DNA of 64,000 nucleotides from JAJNBA01 sp963842295 (GTDB taxonomy: Bacteria; Actinomycetota; UBA4738; HRBIN12), in the NCBI GenBank assembly GCA_963842295.1, contig CAWJFY010000005.1, positions 257,125 through 321,124 on the forward strand. Direction: 5' to 3'. The translations under genes and the position numbers were made by a program. Below, in pieces: positions 35,360-43,685 of this stretch. The notes under the pieces were generated by a model. The model had not been told where the DNA came from. It was given only the letters and a program-made list of their open reading frames with translations, and searched no databases. How positions within the stretch are numbered: the stretch's first letter is position 1; every line of letters starts with the position of its first letter.

Positions 35360-36718
35360 ATGAGCTCACCGCCGGAGACCCGGTACGCCTACAACGGCGA
35401 CTTCGCGCTCGCGTACCAGGTGCTGGGCGAGGGCGCGGACCTGATCTACCTCCCCGGGTGGGTCATGAACGTCGAGGCGAACTGGCTCGCCCCCGACCAC
35501 GCTCGATTCCTCGAACGACTGGCGTCCTTCTCACGACTGATCGTGATGGATCGTCGCAACAACGGGTGCTCCGACCGGCTGTCACCGGGCGAGGCGAGCA
35601 CGATGGACGACGAGCTCGAGGATCTACGGGTCGTCGGCCGATCGGCGCACGCGGGACCGGCCATCCTGTTCGGCGTTCAGGAAGGTGCGTTCCTCGCGAT
35701 CGCCGCGGCGGCCCGGCACCCGGACCGCTACCGGGCGCTGATCACGTTCGGCGGCGCGCACACGTGGCGCCGCTCCGAGGATGCTCCGTGGCAGTGGTCG
35801 GAGGAGCGGTGGGAGGATCAGTTCATGGAGTTCACCGGCTCGGCTCCCGCCGAGTTCGCCCACGGCTACATCCGGAACTCGTTGCCGACCTACGCGGCGG
35901 ATCCGGTCGCCGTGCGTCGGATGGCGATGCTGATCGCGCTCACGCAAGCCCCCGGCGCCGGTGTCACCGAGTCGAGGAAGGTGCTCGATCTGAACCTGAA
36001 GGACGTCCTGCCGACGATCCGCATCCCGGCTCTCGTGCTGCACCGAACCGAGGACCCTGTCGAGTCGATCGAGAGCGGCCGATATCTCGCGGACCACATC
36101 CCGGACGCCAAGCTCGTCGAGCTCCCCGGCCGCGACACCCTGCCATGGGTGGGTGCGAGCGACGAGGTGCTCGATGCGATCGAACGGTTCGTCACCGGGA
36201 GGACAACCGTGGGAGATCGTCCTCGCCACCGGACCCTGACGACGGTGCTCTTCACCGACGTGGTCGGATCGACCGAGCAGGCGCGCGGTCTCGGGGACCG
36301 CGGCTACCGCGAGCTCCTCGAGCGCCATCATCGGATCGTCCGGACGGAGATCACCCGGCACGGTGGAGTGGAGATCGACACCGCGGGGGACGGGTTCTTC
36401 GCCACGTTCGAGGGGCCCGCTCGCGCGGTGGAGTGTGGGCTCGCGATCTGCGAGGCCGTCCGGCCACTGGGCATCGAGGTGCGGGCCGGAGTGCACACGG
36501 GCGAGGTCGAGGTGATCGACGGCAAGGTCGGAGGGATCGGCGTCCACATCGGCGCGCGGGTGAGCGCGGCTGCCCAACCCTCCGAGGTCCTCGTGTCTTC
36601 CACCGTCAAGGATCTGGTCGCCGGAGGCGGTTTGACCCTCGAGGACGCCGGCGAGTACGAGCTCAAGGGCGTCCCTGAGCGCTGGCGCCTCTACCGGGCG
36701 CGGCCAGCTACGGACTGA
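35360..36718 (+). CDS. Alpha/beta-hydrolase-like domain fused to class III nucleotidyl cyclase
   Basis: 452 residues; ATG at 35360 is 9 bases after CGGAGG. Residues 1-280 are an alpha/beta-hydrolase fold (AYQVLGEGADLIYLPGWVMNVEANW…RYRALITFGG). The nucleophile elbow reads FGVQEGAF, with Gln where Ser is expected, and the His position reads GRDTLPW, so it looks catalytically dead. Residues 290-452 are the cyclase (LTTVLFTDVVGSTEQARGLGD, EIDTAGDGFFATFEGPARAVE, GVHIGARVSAAAQPSEVLVSS). The metal Asp residues are present; the usual Asn is His. Probably a ligand-sensing cyclase. The paralogue at 54624 keeps an intact elbow. Confidence 0.88.
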   Translation: MSSPPETRYAYNGDFALAYQVLGEGADLIYLPGWVMNVEANWLAPDHARFLERLASFSRLIVMDRRNNGCSDRLSPGEASTMDDELEDLRVVGRSAHAGPAILFGVQEGAFLAIAAAARHPDRYRALITFGGAHTWRRSEDAPWQWSEERWEDQFMEFTGSAPAEFAHGYIRNSLPTYAADPVAVRRMAMLIALTQAPGAGVTESRKVLDLNLKDVLPTIRIPALVLHRTEDPVESIESGRYLADHIPDAKLVELPGRDTLPWVGASDEVLDAIERFVTGRTTVGDRPRHRTLTTVLFTDVVGSTEQARGLGDRGYRELLERHHRIVRTEITRHGGVEIDTAGDGFFATFEGPARAVECGLAICEAVRPLGIEVRAGVHTGEVEVIDGKVGGIGVHIGARVSAAAQPSEVLVSSTVKDLVAGGGLTLEDAGEYELKGVPERWRLYRARPATD

Positions 36719-36726
36719 TCGATCGC

Positions 36727-38397
36727 TCAGGGCGGGGTGTGCTGGTCGGGCGTGTTGATCCGGAGCCAGCGGAAGCCGTAGCCGTCCATCTTGAGCTCGA
36801 GCGATCCGTCCTCGACGCCACGGAGAGCTCCTTGTTGGTCGAGCAGATCGTCGAGCTTCGCATCCTCAGGCACGTCGCCCAATCGCAGACGCACGACGCA
36901 CGGCTGATCGCCGAAGTTGTGGGCGGCCAAGACGGTCCGCCCCTCCCAGTCGCAGCGGTGGGCCAGCACGCTCGGAACGTTCGTCTGAACGACCTTCCAC
37001 GATCCCCAACCGAGCTCCGGCGTCTCGCGCCGGCGCCGGATCAGCCGTTCCATCCAGCTGAGGAGGGAATCCGGGTCCCGGCGCTGCGCCGCGACGTTCA
37101 CCGCCAGCGGTCCGAAGCGACCCTCGACGACGGGCACGCGGAGCCGCGACGGACGCGCCTTCGAGAACCCGCCGTTCTTCTGGTCGGTCCACTGCATCGG
37201 CGTGCGGACGCTCATCCGTCCCGGGACCTCGAGGTTCTCACCCATGCCGATCTCCTCGCCGTAGAACAGGACCGGCGTGCCCGGCAGCGAGAACAGCAGG
37301 CTGTACGCCATCCGGATCCGCTGCGGGTCGCCGTCGAGCATCGACGGGAGCCGGCGACGCAGACCGCGGCCGAACAACTGCATGTCCGGATCGGGACCGA
37401 ACGCGTCGAAGACCTCCTGGCGTTCTTCGTCAGAGAGCTTGTCGAGCGTCAGCTCGTCGTGATTGCGCAGGAAATTCGCGTACTGCGTGTCCTCCGAGAC
37501 GGCGATCGTCTCGCGGAGCGCTTCGGCCACGGGCTCGGCGTCCTGGCGTGCGAGCGAGAGCCAGACCGCCTGCATCAACGGGAAGTTGAAGAGCAGCTGG
37601 ACCTCGTCGCCGTCCTCCCCACCGAAGAAGTCGATCAGCTGCTCCGGTTCGAGGTTGACCTCGCCGAGGAGCACCCCGTCGCCTCGACGGCGGCTGATGA
37701 ACGAGCGCAGCTCCCTGAGGATCTCGTGCGGGTCCAGGCTGACGTCCGGGATCTGGCTCGTGTCGATCAGGAACGGCACCGCGTCGACACGGAAGCCGTC
37801 GACACCGAGCTCCAACCAGAAGCCGGCGATCTTCGCGAGCTCGTTGCGAACCTGCGGATTCCCGATGTTCAGGTCGGGCTGATGCGAGTAGAAGAGATGC
37901 AAGTACCACTGGCCGGCCTTCTCGTCGAAGGCCCAGATGCTGTCCTCGGCGTCCGGGAACACGATCGAGGCCTTCGACGTGCGGGTCGGCCGGTCGCGCC
38001 AGACATAGAAGTCGCGGAACCGGTTGTCGGGCGAGGACCGCGCCTCACGGAACCATGGATGCTTGTCCGAGGTGTGGTTCACGACCATGTCGATGATCAC
38101 GCGCATGCCGCGGTCCTTCGCCGTCCGGATCAGCGTCACGAAGTCCCCGAGCGAGCCGAGCCGCGGATCGACCCCGTAGTAATCGGTGATGTCATAGCCG
38201 TCGTCGCGATTCGGGGAGGGCTGGAACGGCATCAGCCAGAGGCAGCTGACCCCGATCCCCGCGAGGTAGTCGACGCGCTCCGTGAGTCCGCGGATGTCGC
38301 CGATCCCGTCACCGTCCCAGTCGAGGAACGTCTCGACGTCGAGGCAGTAGATCACCGCGTTCTTCCACCACAGGTCGCTCGTCTGTGCCGTCGTCAC
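36727..38397 (-). CDS. GH13 alpha-amylase family enzyme, trehalose synthase-like
   Basis: 556 residues. The GH13 motifs are in order: VIIDMVVNHTSDKHPWF (region I), GVDGFRVDAVPFL with the nucleophile Asp (II), LLGEVN with the general acid Glu (III), FLRNHDELT (IV). The N-terminus WWKNAVIYCLDVETFLDWDGDGIGDIRGL is typical of the TreS/GH13_16 group; a maltokinase domain is absent. Substrate is probably maltose/trehalose or another alpha-glucoside. GTG start overlaps the stop of the luciferase-like gene (GTGA), so the two are coupled. Confidence 0.88.
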   Translation of the reverse strand: MTTAQTSDLWWKNAVIYCLDVETFLDWDGDGIGDIRGLTERVDYLAGIGVSCLWLMPFQPSPNRDDGYDITDYYGVDPRLGSLGDFVTLIRTAKDRGMRVIIDMVVNHTSDKHPWFREARSSPDNRFRDFYVWRDRPTRTSKASIVFPDAEDSIWAFDEKAGQWYLHLFYSHQPDLNIGNPQVRNELAKIAGFWLELGVDGFRVDAVPFLIDTSQIPDVSLDPHEILRELRSFISRRRGDGVLLGEVNLEPEQLIDFFGGEDGDEVQLLFNFPLMQAVWLSLARQDAEPVAEALRETIAVSEDTQYANFLRNHDELTLDKLSDEERQEVFDAFGPDPDMQLFGRGLRRRLPSMLDGDPQRIRMAYSLLFSLPGTPVLFYGEEIGMGENLEVPGRMSVRTPMQWTDQKNGGFSKARPSRLRVPVVEGRFGPLAVNVAAQRRDPDSLLSWMERLIRRRRETPELGWGSWKVVQTNVPSVLAHRCDWEGRTVLAAHNFGDQPCVVRLRLGDVPEDAKLDDLLDQQGALRGVEDGSLELKMDGYGFRWLRINTPDQHTPP

Positions 38398-39356
38398 TCG
38401 ATCACCTCCGGGAGGACGTGCTCGGCGAACACGTCGATGAAGCGCTCCTGCTCCTTGCCCACGTGATGGAGATAGATCGCGTCGACGCCCAGGTCGACCA
38501 GCTCCCGCAGCCATTTCACGTGCTGGATCGGATCGGCGGACACGAGGACGGCTTCGGTGACATCCTCGGGACGCACTGTGCGAGCTGCCTCGTCGAATTG
38601 GGCGGGGAGCTCGAGGTTCCAGGCGAGATCCGAGCCGAACACGTTCGTGCGCCACTGGTCGTGCGCGATCGCGAGCGCCGTGTCGTCGTCCTCGGCCCAC
38701 GAGAGATGGACCTGGACGGCGACCGGCTTGTGCTCGCCGCCTCCATCATGGAACGCGTCGATCACGCGCCGCAGGACATCGACGGGCTGCCGCACGGTGA
38801 TCAGTCCGTCTGCCCAATCGCCGGCGACCCTCGCGGTCTCCTCGCTCACGGCGGCACCGAACAGCAACGGAACCTGCTCCGGCAGGCTCCATAGGCGAGC
38901 CCGGTCCACCTGCACCCGTCCGTCATGGGTGACCTCTTCTCCGCGCAGGAGCGCTCGGATCACCGCGACGCATTCGAGGAGCCGGGCGTCACGGTCGGGC
39001 TTGGATGGCCACGGCTCGCCGGTCACGTGCTCGTTCAGGGCCTCGCCGGAGCCGAACGCGGCCCAGAAGCGTCCGGGGAACAGGTCGCCTAGCGTCGCGA
39101 TCGCCTGGGCGTTTTCCGCCGGGTGGTAGCGCTGTCCGGGGGCCGTGACCACACCGAAAGGCAGCGACGTCGCCTGCATCGCGGCGCCGAGCCACGTCCA
39201 TGCATGACCCGAATGGCCCTGCCGCTCGCTCCAGGGCGCCAGGTGGTCGGAACACATCGCCGCCTGGAAGCCGGCGGCCTCGGCCGCCTTCACGGCGGCG
39301 ACGAGCCGGGACGGTGGAAGCTGCTCATGTGACGCGTGGAACCCGACGGCCGGCAT
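38394..39356 (-). CDS. LLM-class (luciferase-like) flavin/F420 oxidoreductase, TIGR03885-like
   Basis: 320 residues, one luciferase-like TIM barrel: VGFHASHEQLPPSRLVAAVKAAEAAGFQAAMCSDHLAPWSERQGHSGHAWTWLG (read in parts), FGVVTAPGQRYHPAENAQAIATL, FGSGEALNEHVTGEPWPSKPDRDARLLE and AGDWADGLITV. It resembles the TIGR03885 subgroup, often encoded beside trehalose-synthase-like genes, as here. FMN or F420 use cannot be decided from sequence. A TACGGA hexamer lies 6 bases before the ATG. Confidence 0.88.
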   Translation of the reverse strand: MPAVGFHASHEQLPPSRLVAAVKAAEAAGFQAAMCSDHLAPWSERQGHSGHAWTWLGAAMQATSLPFGVVTAPGQRYHPAENAQAIATLGDLFPGRFWAAFGSGEALNEHVTGEPWPSKPDRDARLLECVAVIRALLRGEEVTHDGRVQVDRARLWSLPEQVPLLFGAAVSEETARVAGDWADGLITVRQPVDVLRRVIDAFHDGGGEHKPVAVQVHLSWAEDDDTALAIAHDQWRTNVFGSDLAWNLELPAQFDEAARTVRPEDVTEAVLVSADPIQHVKWLRELVDLGVDAIYLHHVGKEQERFIDVFAEHVLPEVIE

Positions 39357-39500
39357 GTTGGCTCCGTACCCAACCTGGTCGTGCTTCAGTCGGGACTCAG
39401 CCGGGTGGCACGCGCAGGAACCCGCCGAGGATCTCGGACTGGACGCTCAGCGGAACCCCCGAACCCCGCGCCCGCTGATACCCGAGGGTCTCGCTCGTCG

Positions 39501-39530
39501 CGTCTGAGCCGTTCGCGTCTGAGCCGTTCG
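39501..39530. repeat. Tandem 15-bp direct repeat
   Basis: CGTCTGAGCCGTTCG occurs twice in a row (39501-39515 and 39516-39530) in the gap between the luciferase-like gene and the 3' end of the MBL gene. No other feature is seen in this 184-base gap. Confidence 0.8.
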
Positions 39531-39540
39531 AGCCCCTCTG

Positions 39541-40656
39541 TCATCCCATCAGGTCGGCACCGGCGAGACTGATGGCGTCGCCGGGTCCGTCGCGGAACCT
39601 CCAGAGATGTCGCTTCCGACCCGTGGGGGACATCACGAGCGCGATGGATCCCAAGTGATGGCCATCCGTGTCGACCCCGTGCGTGTGGTGGATGTTGAGC
39701 AGATGGTCCGCGCGGCGCGTCCCTCCCGTCGACCCGATCGGCTGCATCGCTTCGCGGATCGCCTCCATCGACACCGCGTGCGGGAAGTTGTACTTGCCAC
39801 CGCCGCCGACGGAGGAGATCAGACACATCTTCGGGTCGACCGCTTCCACCAGCTCGAGGTTGACGCCTCGCTTGGAAGCGTGGTGGGGGATCTTGAACAC
39901 GTCGGCCTTCAGCGGATCGGAGCCGAGGGCCTCCCGCAGCAGCTTGGCGACGGGAGAGCTCTCCGGCACGAGTTGCGGGAAGTCCTGCAGCACCTGGCCC
40001 CAGGACAAGGTCTGCGCGTCCGCTCCGAGCAAGAGCTTGTTCGTGTCGGGGCGCCGCACGTAACGACGCTCCCGATCCCGTTCGAGGTACCGCGAGGCGG
40101 GGGCCTCGACCATCAGCGAGAGCGAGGCGTTGTTGATCTCGACCCCGTAGGAGTCGAATCGGTTGCGCAGCCCGATCGCCGGCGCGAGCACGGTCACCTT
40201 GCCGGTCCCCAGGAACCGGGTCGTGCCGCTCGTGGGCTGTAGCTGGCGGATCCCACGATCCTCGAGCGCGCGCGTCGTCTCGAAGAACGCCTTCGTCGGG
40301 TGGTAGTAGCCCGGCTCCCAGTACTCGTCGATCAGATCGCCGAAGCGGTCGATGAACTCCGGCATCCCCCTGATGTGGTCGTCGTGGGGATGGGTCCCGA
40401 CGACGATCGAGAACCGCGACCCGACCGGGAACAACGGCGTGGGGGCGAGCTCCTCGATCAGTCCCGGCAGCTTGTCGGTGGTCGCCACGTCCACGACGAG
40501 CGCCCGTCGCACCCCTCGGAACTCGGGCAACACGATCAGCTGTGTGTCGCCGTCACCCACGTTCAGCAGGAAGTACAGGGCATCCTCGGGGTCGACGTCA
40601 GCAACGAAGTCGCCCCTGCGGAACGAGGAGGCGGGAACCGGCGCGGGCAGGGTCAC
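39541..40656 (-). CDS. Metallo-beta-lactamase fold protein, ComEC-like
   Basis: 371 residues. FLLNVGDGDTQLIVL opens the fold; the metal site is VVGTHPHDDHIRGMPEFIDRF (HxHxDH), then NNASLSLMVEAP, the strand NKLLLGADAQ (Asp) and the late His pair in FKIPHHASKRG. This order matches the MBL domain of ComEC/Rec2-type and related nucleotide or nucleic-acid hydrolases. No TM segment, so it is soluble. GTG start overlaps the upstream stop (GTGA). Third gene of the SLATT operon. Possible roles are a nuclease, or a phosphodiesterase acting on a signal; neither is shown. Confidence 0.85.
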   Translation of the reverse strand: MTLPAPVPASSFRRGDFVADVDPEDALYFLLNVGDGDTQLIVLPEFRGVRRALVVDVATTDKLPGLIEELAPTPLFPVGSRFSIVVGTHPHDDHIRGMPEFIDRFGDLIDEYWEPGYYHPTKAFFETTRALEDRGIRQLQPTSGTTRFLGTGKVTVLAPAIGLRNRFDSYGVEINNASLSLMVEAPASRYLERDRERRYVRRPDTNKLLLGADAQTLSWGQVLQDFPQLVPESSPVAKLLREALGSDPLKADVFKIPHHASKRGVNLELVEAVDPKMCLISSVGGGGKYNFPHAVSMEAIREAMQPIGSTGGTRRADHLLNIHHTHGVDTDGHHLGSIALVMSPTGRKRHLWRFRDGPGDAISLAGADLMG

Positions 40657-41177
40657 AGGCGCTCGAACGCCGATCGAGGGAGCGGCCCGGTCAGGGCCGC
40701 GTAGTACGAGAGCTTGGCCGCCTCCCGGGCCTCGGAGGTCACGTCGTAGATCGGGGGCTCCAGCCACTCCCAGGTCCTCGGATCGATCATCCTCGAGCGT
40801 TCGCGTTCCGGCGTCTCGGGCGATTCGTGCGCCTTGAGGAATGCGGTCAGCTCCCGAGCCTGAACCGTGACGCCGAAAGTGTCACCCGCACGAAGGACAC
40901 GCCCCACCGCCTTCCTCGGCATCCGGTGACGACGGAGGAACGTCTGCATCCGGCGAGCGTCGACCTCGACGTGGGTCGTCGGCTCGCCGGGGAAGCGGAG
41001 CCGTCCCAGCGCATCCACGACCGGCCACGAGGAGATGCTCAGCTCCGCCGTATCGGCGAACAGCTCATCGACCACCACGTATCGGAGGCGTGTCGTCGGG
41101 ATCCCTCGGATCACGTCCCGCCTCCAGCGGCGACCTCGGACCGGGAGGTCGGGCGCGGGGCCGGGGAGCCAGCTCAC
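40653..41177 (-). CDS. Unknown 174-aa protein in SLATT operon
   Basis: Starts at a GTG overlapping the SLATT stop (GTGA at 41174-41177) and ends in the same kind of overlap with the MBL gene, so all three are translationally coupled. Soluble, basic N-terminal third (LPVRGRRWRRDVIRGIPTTRLRYVVVDELF), then VDARRMQTFLRRHRMPRKAVGRVLRAGDTFGVTVQARELTAFLKAHES and a C-terminal helix (SEAREAAKLSYYAALTGPL). I recognise no family. Its position between a predicted pore effector and an MBL hydrolase suggests a sensor or adaptor. Confidence 0.7.
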   Translation of the reverse strand: MSWLPGPAPDLPVRGRRWRRDVIRGIPTTRLRYVVVDELFADTAELSISSWPVVDALGRLRFPGEPTTHVEVDARRMQTFLRRHRMPRKAVGRVLRAGDTFGVTVQARELTAFLKAHESPETPERERSRMIDPRTWEWLEPPIYDVTSEAREAAKLSYYAALTGPLPRSAFERL

Positions 41178-41806
41178 CGGCCGGCGTGCTTCGGCGTGTA
41201 CGACCCTGCGTGATCGGCCATCCTCCCCGGACCAGCTCCGGAAGAGGTCAGACCGAACTCCTCGGCGACCTGCGTCCACACCTTGTCCCCGATCTCCGGA
41301 GACTGGGACCCCACGTTGTTCATGTCGGCCCGCACCTCGTCCACGAACCTCTTCGGATCGCTCCGGCCGTTTCTCGGCGTGTTCAGCTGCTGCTCGATCT
41401 TGCGTCGGATGCTCGCATACCAGTCGGCGGCCACGACGTGCTGATCAGCGCGTTGCGCGAAGTTCATGAAGGTCTGGATCCCGGCGAAGATCGCCGCGAG
41501 AACGCTGATGGCTCCCACGATGATCCTGAGCCACATCGCCAGATCATCCTGGTTCAGCGTCGCGAACAGACTCGTGCCGACGGCCGTCGTCAGGATGACG
41601 ACCGGGAGCCCGAGCCAGAGGTTGTACGTCCGGAGCCGGGACGCGATCCGGTAGTGGCCGATCTGGGCGGCCCACGCGCGCGTGCGCCACTCCTCGAGCA
41701 GCCGTTCGAGGTCGCGGTCCCACTTGAAGGATGGCTGCGGTGGACCAGTCGCGCCGGACACCGAGGGCTCGGTGTCTTCGTCCTTCAGCGGCTCCTTGAT
41801 GGACAT
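41174..41806 (-). CDS. SLATT-domain 2TM protein (predicted conflict-system effector)
   Basis: 210 residues. The SLATT layout is clear: an amphipathic helix LERLLEEWRTRAWAAQIGHYRIASRLRTYN, TM1 at about 64-83 (WLGLPVVILTTAVGTSLFATL), TM2 at about 92-113 (WLRIIVGAISVLAAIFAGIQTFMNF) and a cytosolic helix QRADQHVVAADWYASIRRKIEQQL. SLATT (SMODS and SLOG associating 2TM) proteins are predicted pore-forming effectors set off by nucleotide signals in bacterial conflict systems. Here no CD-NTase or SLOG gene is adjacent; an unknown protein and an MBL protein follow instead. Confidence 0.85.
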   Translation of the reverse strand: MSIKEPLKDEDTEPSVSGATGPPQPSFKWDRDLERLLEEWRTRAWAAQIGHYRIASRLRTYNLWLGLPVVILTTAVGTSLFATLNQDDLAMWLRIIVGAISVLAAIFAGIQTFMNFAQRADQHVVAADWYASIRRKIEQQLNTPRNGRSDPKRFVDEVRADMNNVGSQSPEIGDKVWTQVAEEFGLTSSGAGPGRMADHAGSYTPKHAGR

Positions 41807-41901
41807 CGGTCGTATCCCTGTGGGAAGTCGGGTTCCCCGTCGAGGAATAGCAACCGAGTGATCGCGGGGGAATTCGGCGTCTTCCGTAGCTCGGTCGGCT
41901 G

Positions 41902-42741
41902 ATGCGTCGACCGGCAGAGGCAGCTACGTTGCCGGCGGGGGACGTGCGCATGATCGGCAAGGCGAAACGTGACGCGGGGCTCCCGGGGGAGCGGTTCACG
42001 TTCGAGGTGATCGCGGATGCCGACGCCTCGGAGGACGAGGTCAGGTGGGTCTGTCGAGGCGACCCTGCGACCGGGGCGGGTCGGGCGTTCTCGACGGTGT
42101 TCCGATCCGGGGGCACCCACACGGTGACGGCGACCAGTGGACAAGACGAGGTCCGCTTCGAGGTGACCATCTCTCCTATCGACGAGTGGCTGACCCGCGC
42201 TCGACTCTTCTACGGACCCTCGATCGATTTCTCGGCGGTGAGGATCGGGGCGAGCCGACTCGTCCTCGGCCCGCCGGGCACCGCGTGGACGTGTAACGAC
42301 GTGATCAGGTTCAAACGCGCCCGGGCGCCGCAGGACCTTCCGAGCGAGTCGACGTTGATCCACGAGCTCGGCCACGTGTGGGAGCACCAGACGGGGCAAG
42401 CCCAATTCCTGAAGGGTGCGCTCGAGCAGATCGCCAGGCGTTTCGGCTCTGACCCCTACGACTTCGGCGGCCCGGAGGGCCTCCGACGAGCCAACGCGCT
42501 GACCTCCTTCTCCAAGGAAGGGCAGGCGCAGATCCTGACCGAGCTGTGGAAGTCGAAACACTCGCAACAGATGGACCGGAAAGGGGTGCCGTTCTCCACA
42601 GAGGGGTACGTCGAGGACCTCGAACGACTCGTGGACGGCGCCGGGATCGGGACGAACCGGATGGTCCAGCGTGGCATCCTCAGCGTGATCGACGCCTCGA
42701 TCGGACGGATCGTGAACCGGGTGATGGGGCATCTGGGATGA
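41902..42741 (+). CDS. Ig-like/HExxH metallopeptidase
   Basis: 279 residues. Residues about 20-90 form an Ig/PKD-like beta domain (RFTFEVIADADASEDEVRWVCRG, GTHTVTATSGQDEVRFEVTI). A zincin domain follows with LIHELGHVWEHQTGQAQF (HExxH near residue 154) and a downstream acidic stretch FSKEGQAQILTELWK that could supply the third ligand, like DUF4157/eCIS-core peptidases. No signal peptide. It is divergent from the SLATT operon (95-base gap) and heads the plus-strand peptidase-patatin-EACC1-caspase run. Substrate unknown. Confidence 0.75.
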   Translation: MRRPAEAATLPAGDVRMIGKAKRDAGLPGERFTFEVIADADASEDEVRWVCRGDPATGAGRAFSTVFRSGGTHTVTATSGQDEVRFEVTISPIDEWLTRARLFYGPSIDFSAVRIGASRLVLGPPGTAWTCNDVIRFKRARAPQDLPSESTLIHELGHVWEHQTGQAQFLKGALEQIARRFGSDPYDFGGPEGLRRANALTSFSKEGQAQILTELWKSKHSQQMDRKGVPFSTEGYVEDLERLVDGAGIGTNRMVQRGILSVIDASIGRIVNRVMGHLG

Positions 42742-42890
42742 ACGAGCCGCGGTACGTGGGCAGGCAGACTTGCCCGCAGGAGTGGTGCTCGTGATGTAGT
42801 CGCCCCGGGCGACTGGCACCGGTTGCCCCCCAGGGGTACGACCTGGCCGACGGAGGCACGACCGGGTGAAGCCCGGCGCAGATAGAGCCG

Positions 42891-43637
42891 ATGACGGTGG
42901 ATCTCAACGACCAGCGCCATGCAGATGGACGCGGGTGGGGCGCAGGTTGGCCTGATTGTGACCGATCCGGTTGGCGTTCATTGGAGGTCCTGTCGATAGA
43001 GGGCCGGATCGTCAGGGTGCCCTCTCACCGGGTGCGGCCGGGACAGGGACGTATCTCCTTCGAGGAGGACGTCGAGTTCCCCGGGTCCGTTCGCGGAGAG
43101 ATCCATGAGCTCGTCTCGCTCCTCTTGCAGGTCTCCGAGCGACGCGCCTACGTCAACTTGCAGCCTGGGTGGTGCTGGGGTGGCGGTTGTCGGGCGATCA
43201 AGAGGCCGGATGGCACCTTCACAGACACGCCGAGCAACCACTCATGGGGACTGGCCCTCGACATCAACGCGCCGGAGAACGTGTTCGGCGGTGCGACGCA
43301 CACGATCCCCGTAGCGATGGGACGTCTGTGGAACGCCTACGGGTTCCGATGGGGTGGGGACTACCCGAACAGCAAGGACTGGATGCACTTCGAGTTCATG
43401 GGGACGCCTGAGGACGCGCACGCGATGACCGAGAAAGCGCGGCTCGAGCTCGCCGAGGAGGTGGAGGAGTTGACGCCGGAGCAGGAGAGAGCGATCAGAC
43501 GGATGGCGAGGTTCCTTGACACGCTGACCGAGCAGCTGGGCAAGCGTGGCGAAGCCGATGCAGAGGACGACGAGGCTTCTCCATCAGGCGCCGCGAAGAG
43601 GATCGCGACGACCGTTCTGAAGGCAGAGAAGTCGTGA
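42891..43637 (+). CDS. M15 (VanY/endolysin-like) peptidase
   Basis: 248 residues as read. The metal motif is TPSNHSWGLALDIN (SxHxxGxAxD) and the C-terminal ligand lies in KDWMHFEF; SVRGEIHELVSLLLQVSERRAYVNLQPGWCWGGGC precedes it. The family cleaves D-Ala peptide bonds of peptidoglycan. There is no signal peptide, and the first 45 or so residues look unlike M15, so the start is uncertain. The C-terminal tail is acidic and helical (EEVEELTPEQERAIRRMARFLDTL). No holin or phage structural gene adjoins, so a phage lysis role is not supported. Confidence 0.8.
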   Translation: MTVDLNDQRHADGRGWGAGWPDCDRSGWRSLEVLSIEGRIVRVPSHRVRPGQGRISFEEDVEFPGSVRGEIHELVSLLLQVSERRAYVNLQPGWCWGGGCRAIKRPDGTFTDTPSNHSWGLALDINAPENVFGGATHTIPVAMGRLWNAYGFRWGGDYPNSKDWMHFEFMGTPEDAHAMTEKARLELAEEVEELTPEQERAIRRMARFLDTLTEQLGKRGEADAEDDEASPSGAAKRIATTVLKAEKS

Positions 43638-43685
43638 CCCCGACGGCCACGCGATGGGGCCTGCCGCCCGGAGCGGGCTCCTGAC

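Noticed and set aside
41807..41901. Clear shared operator between the SLATT operon and the divergent peptidase gene
   Set aside because: CGGTCG-like words occur at both ends, but no convincing palindrome or repeat array could be defined.
42742..42890. Attachment site or small RNA between the two peptidase genes
   Set aside because: Only a 6-bp hairpin (GTCGCC-CCG-GGCGAC at 42799-42813) is present; it has no matching copy at the other edge of the accessory region.
42891..43637. Prophage lysis gene
   Set aside because: The M15 protein has an endolysin-like domain, but no holin, integrase, terminase or structural gene lies nearby.
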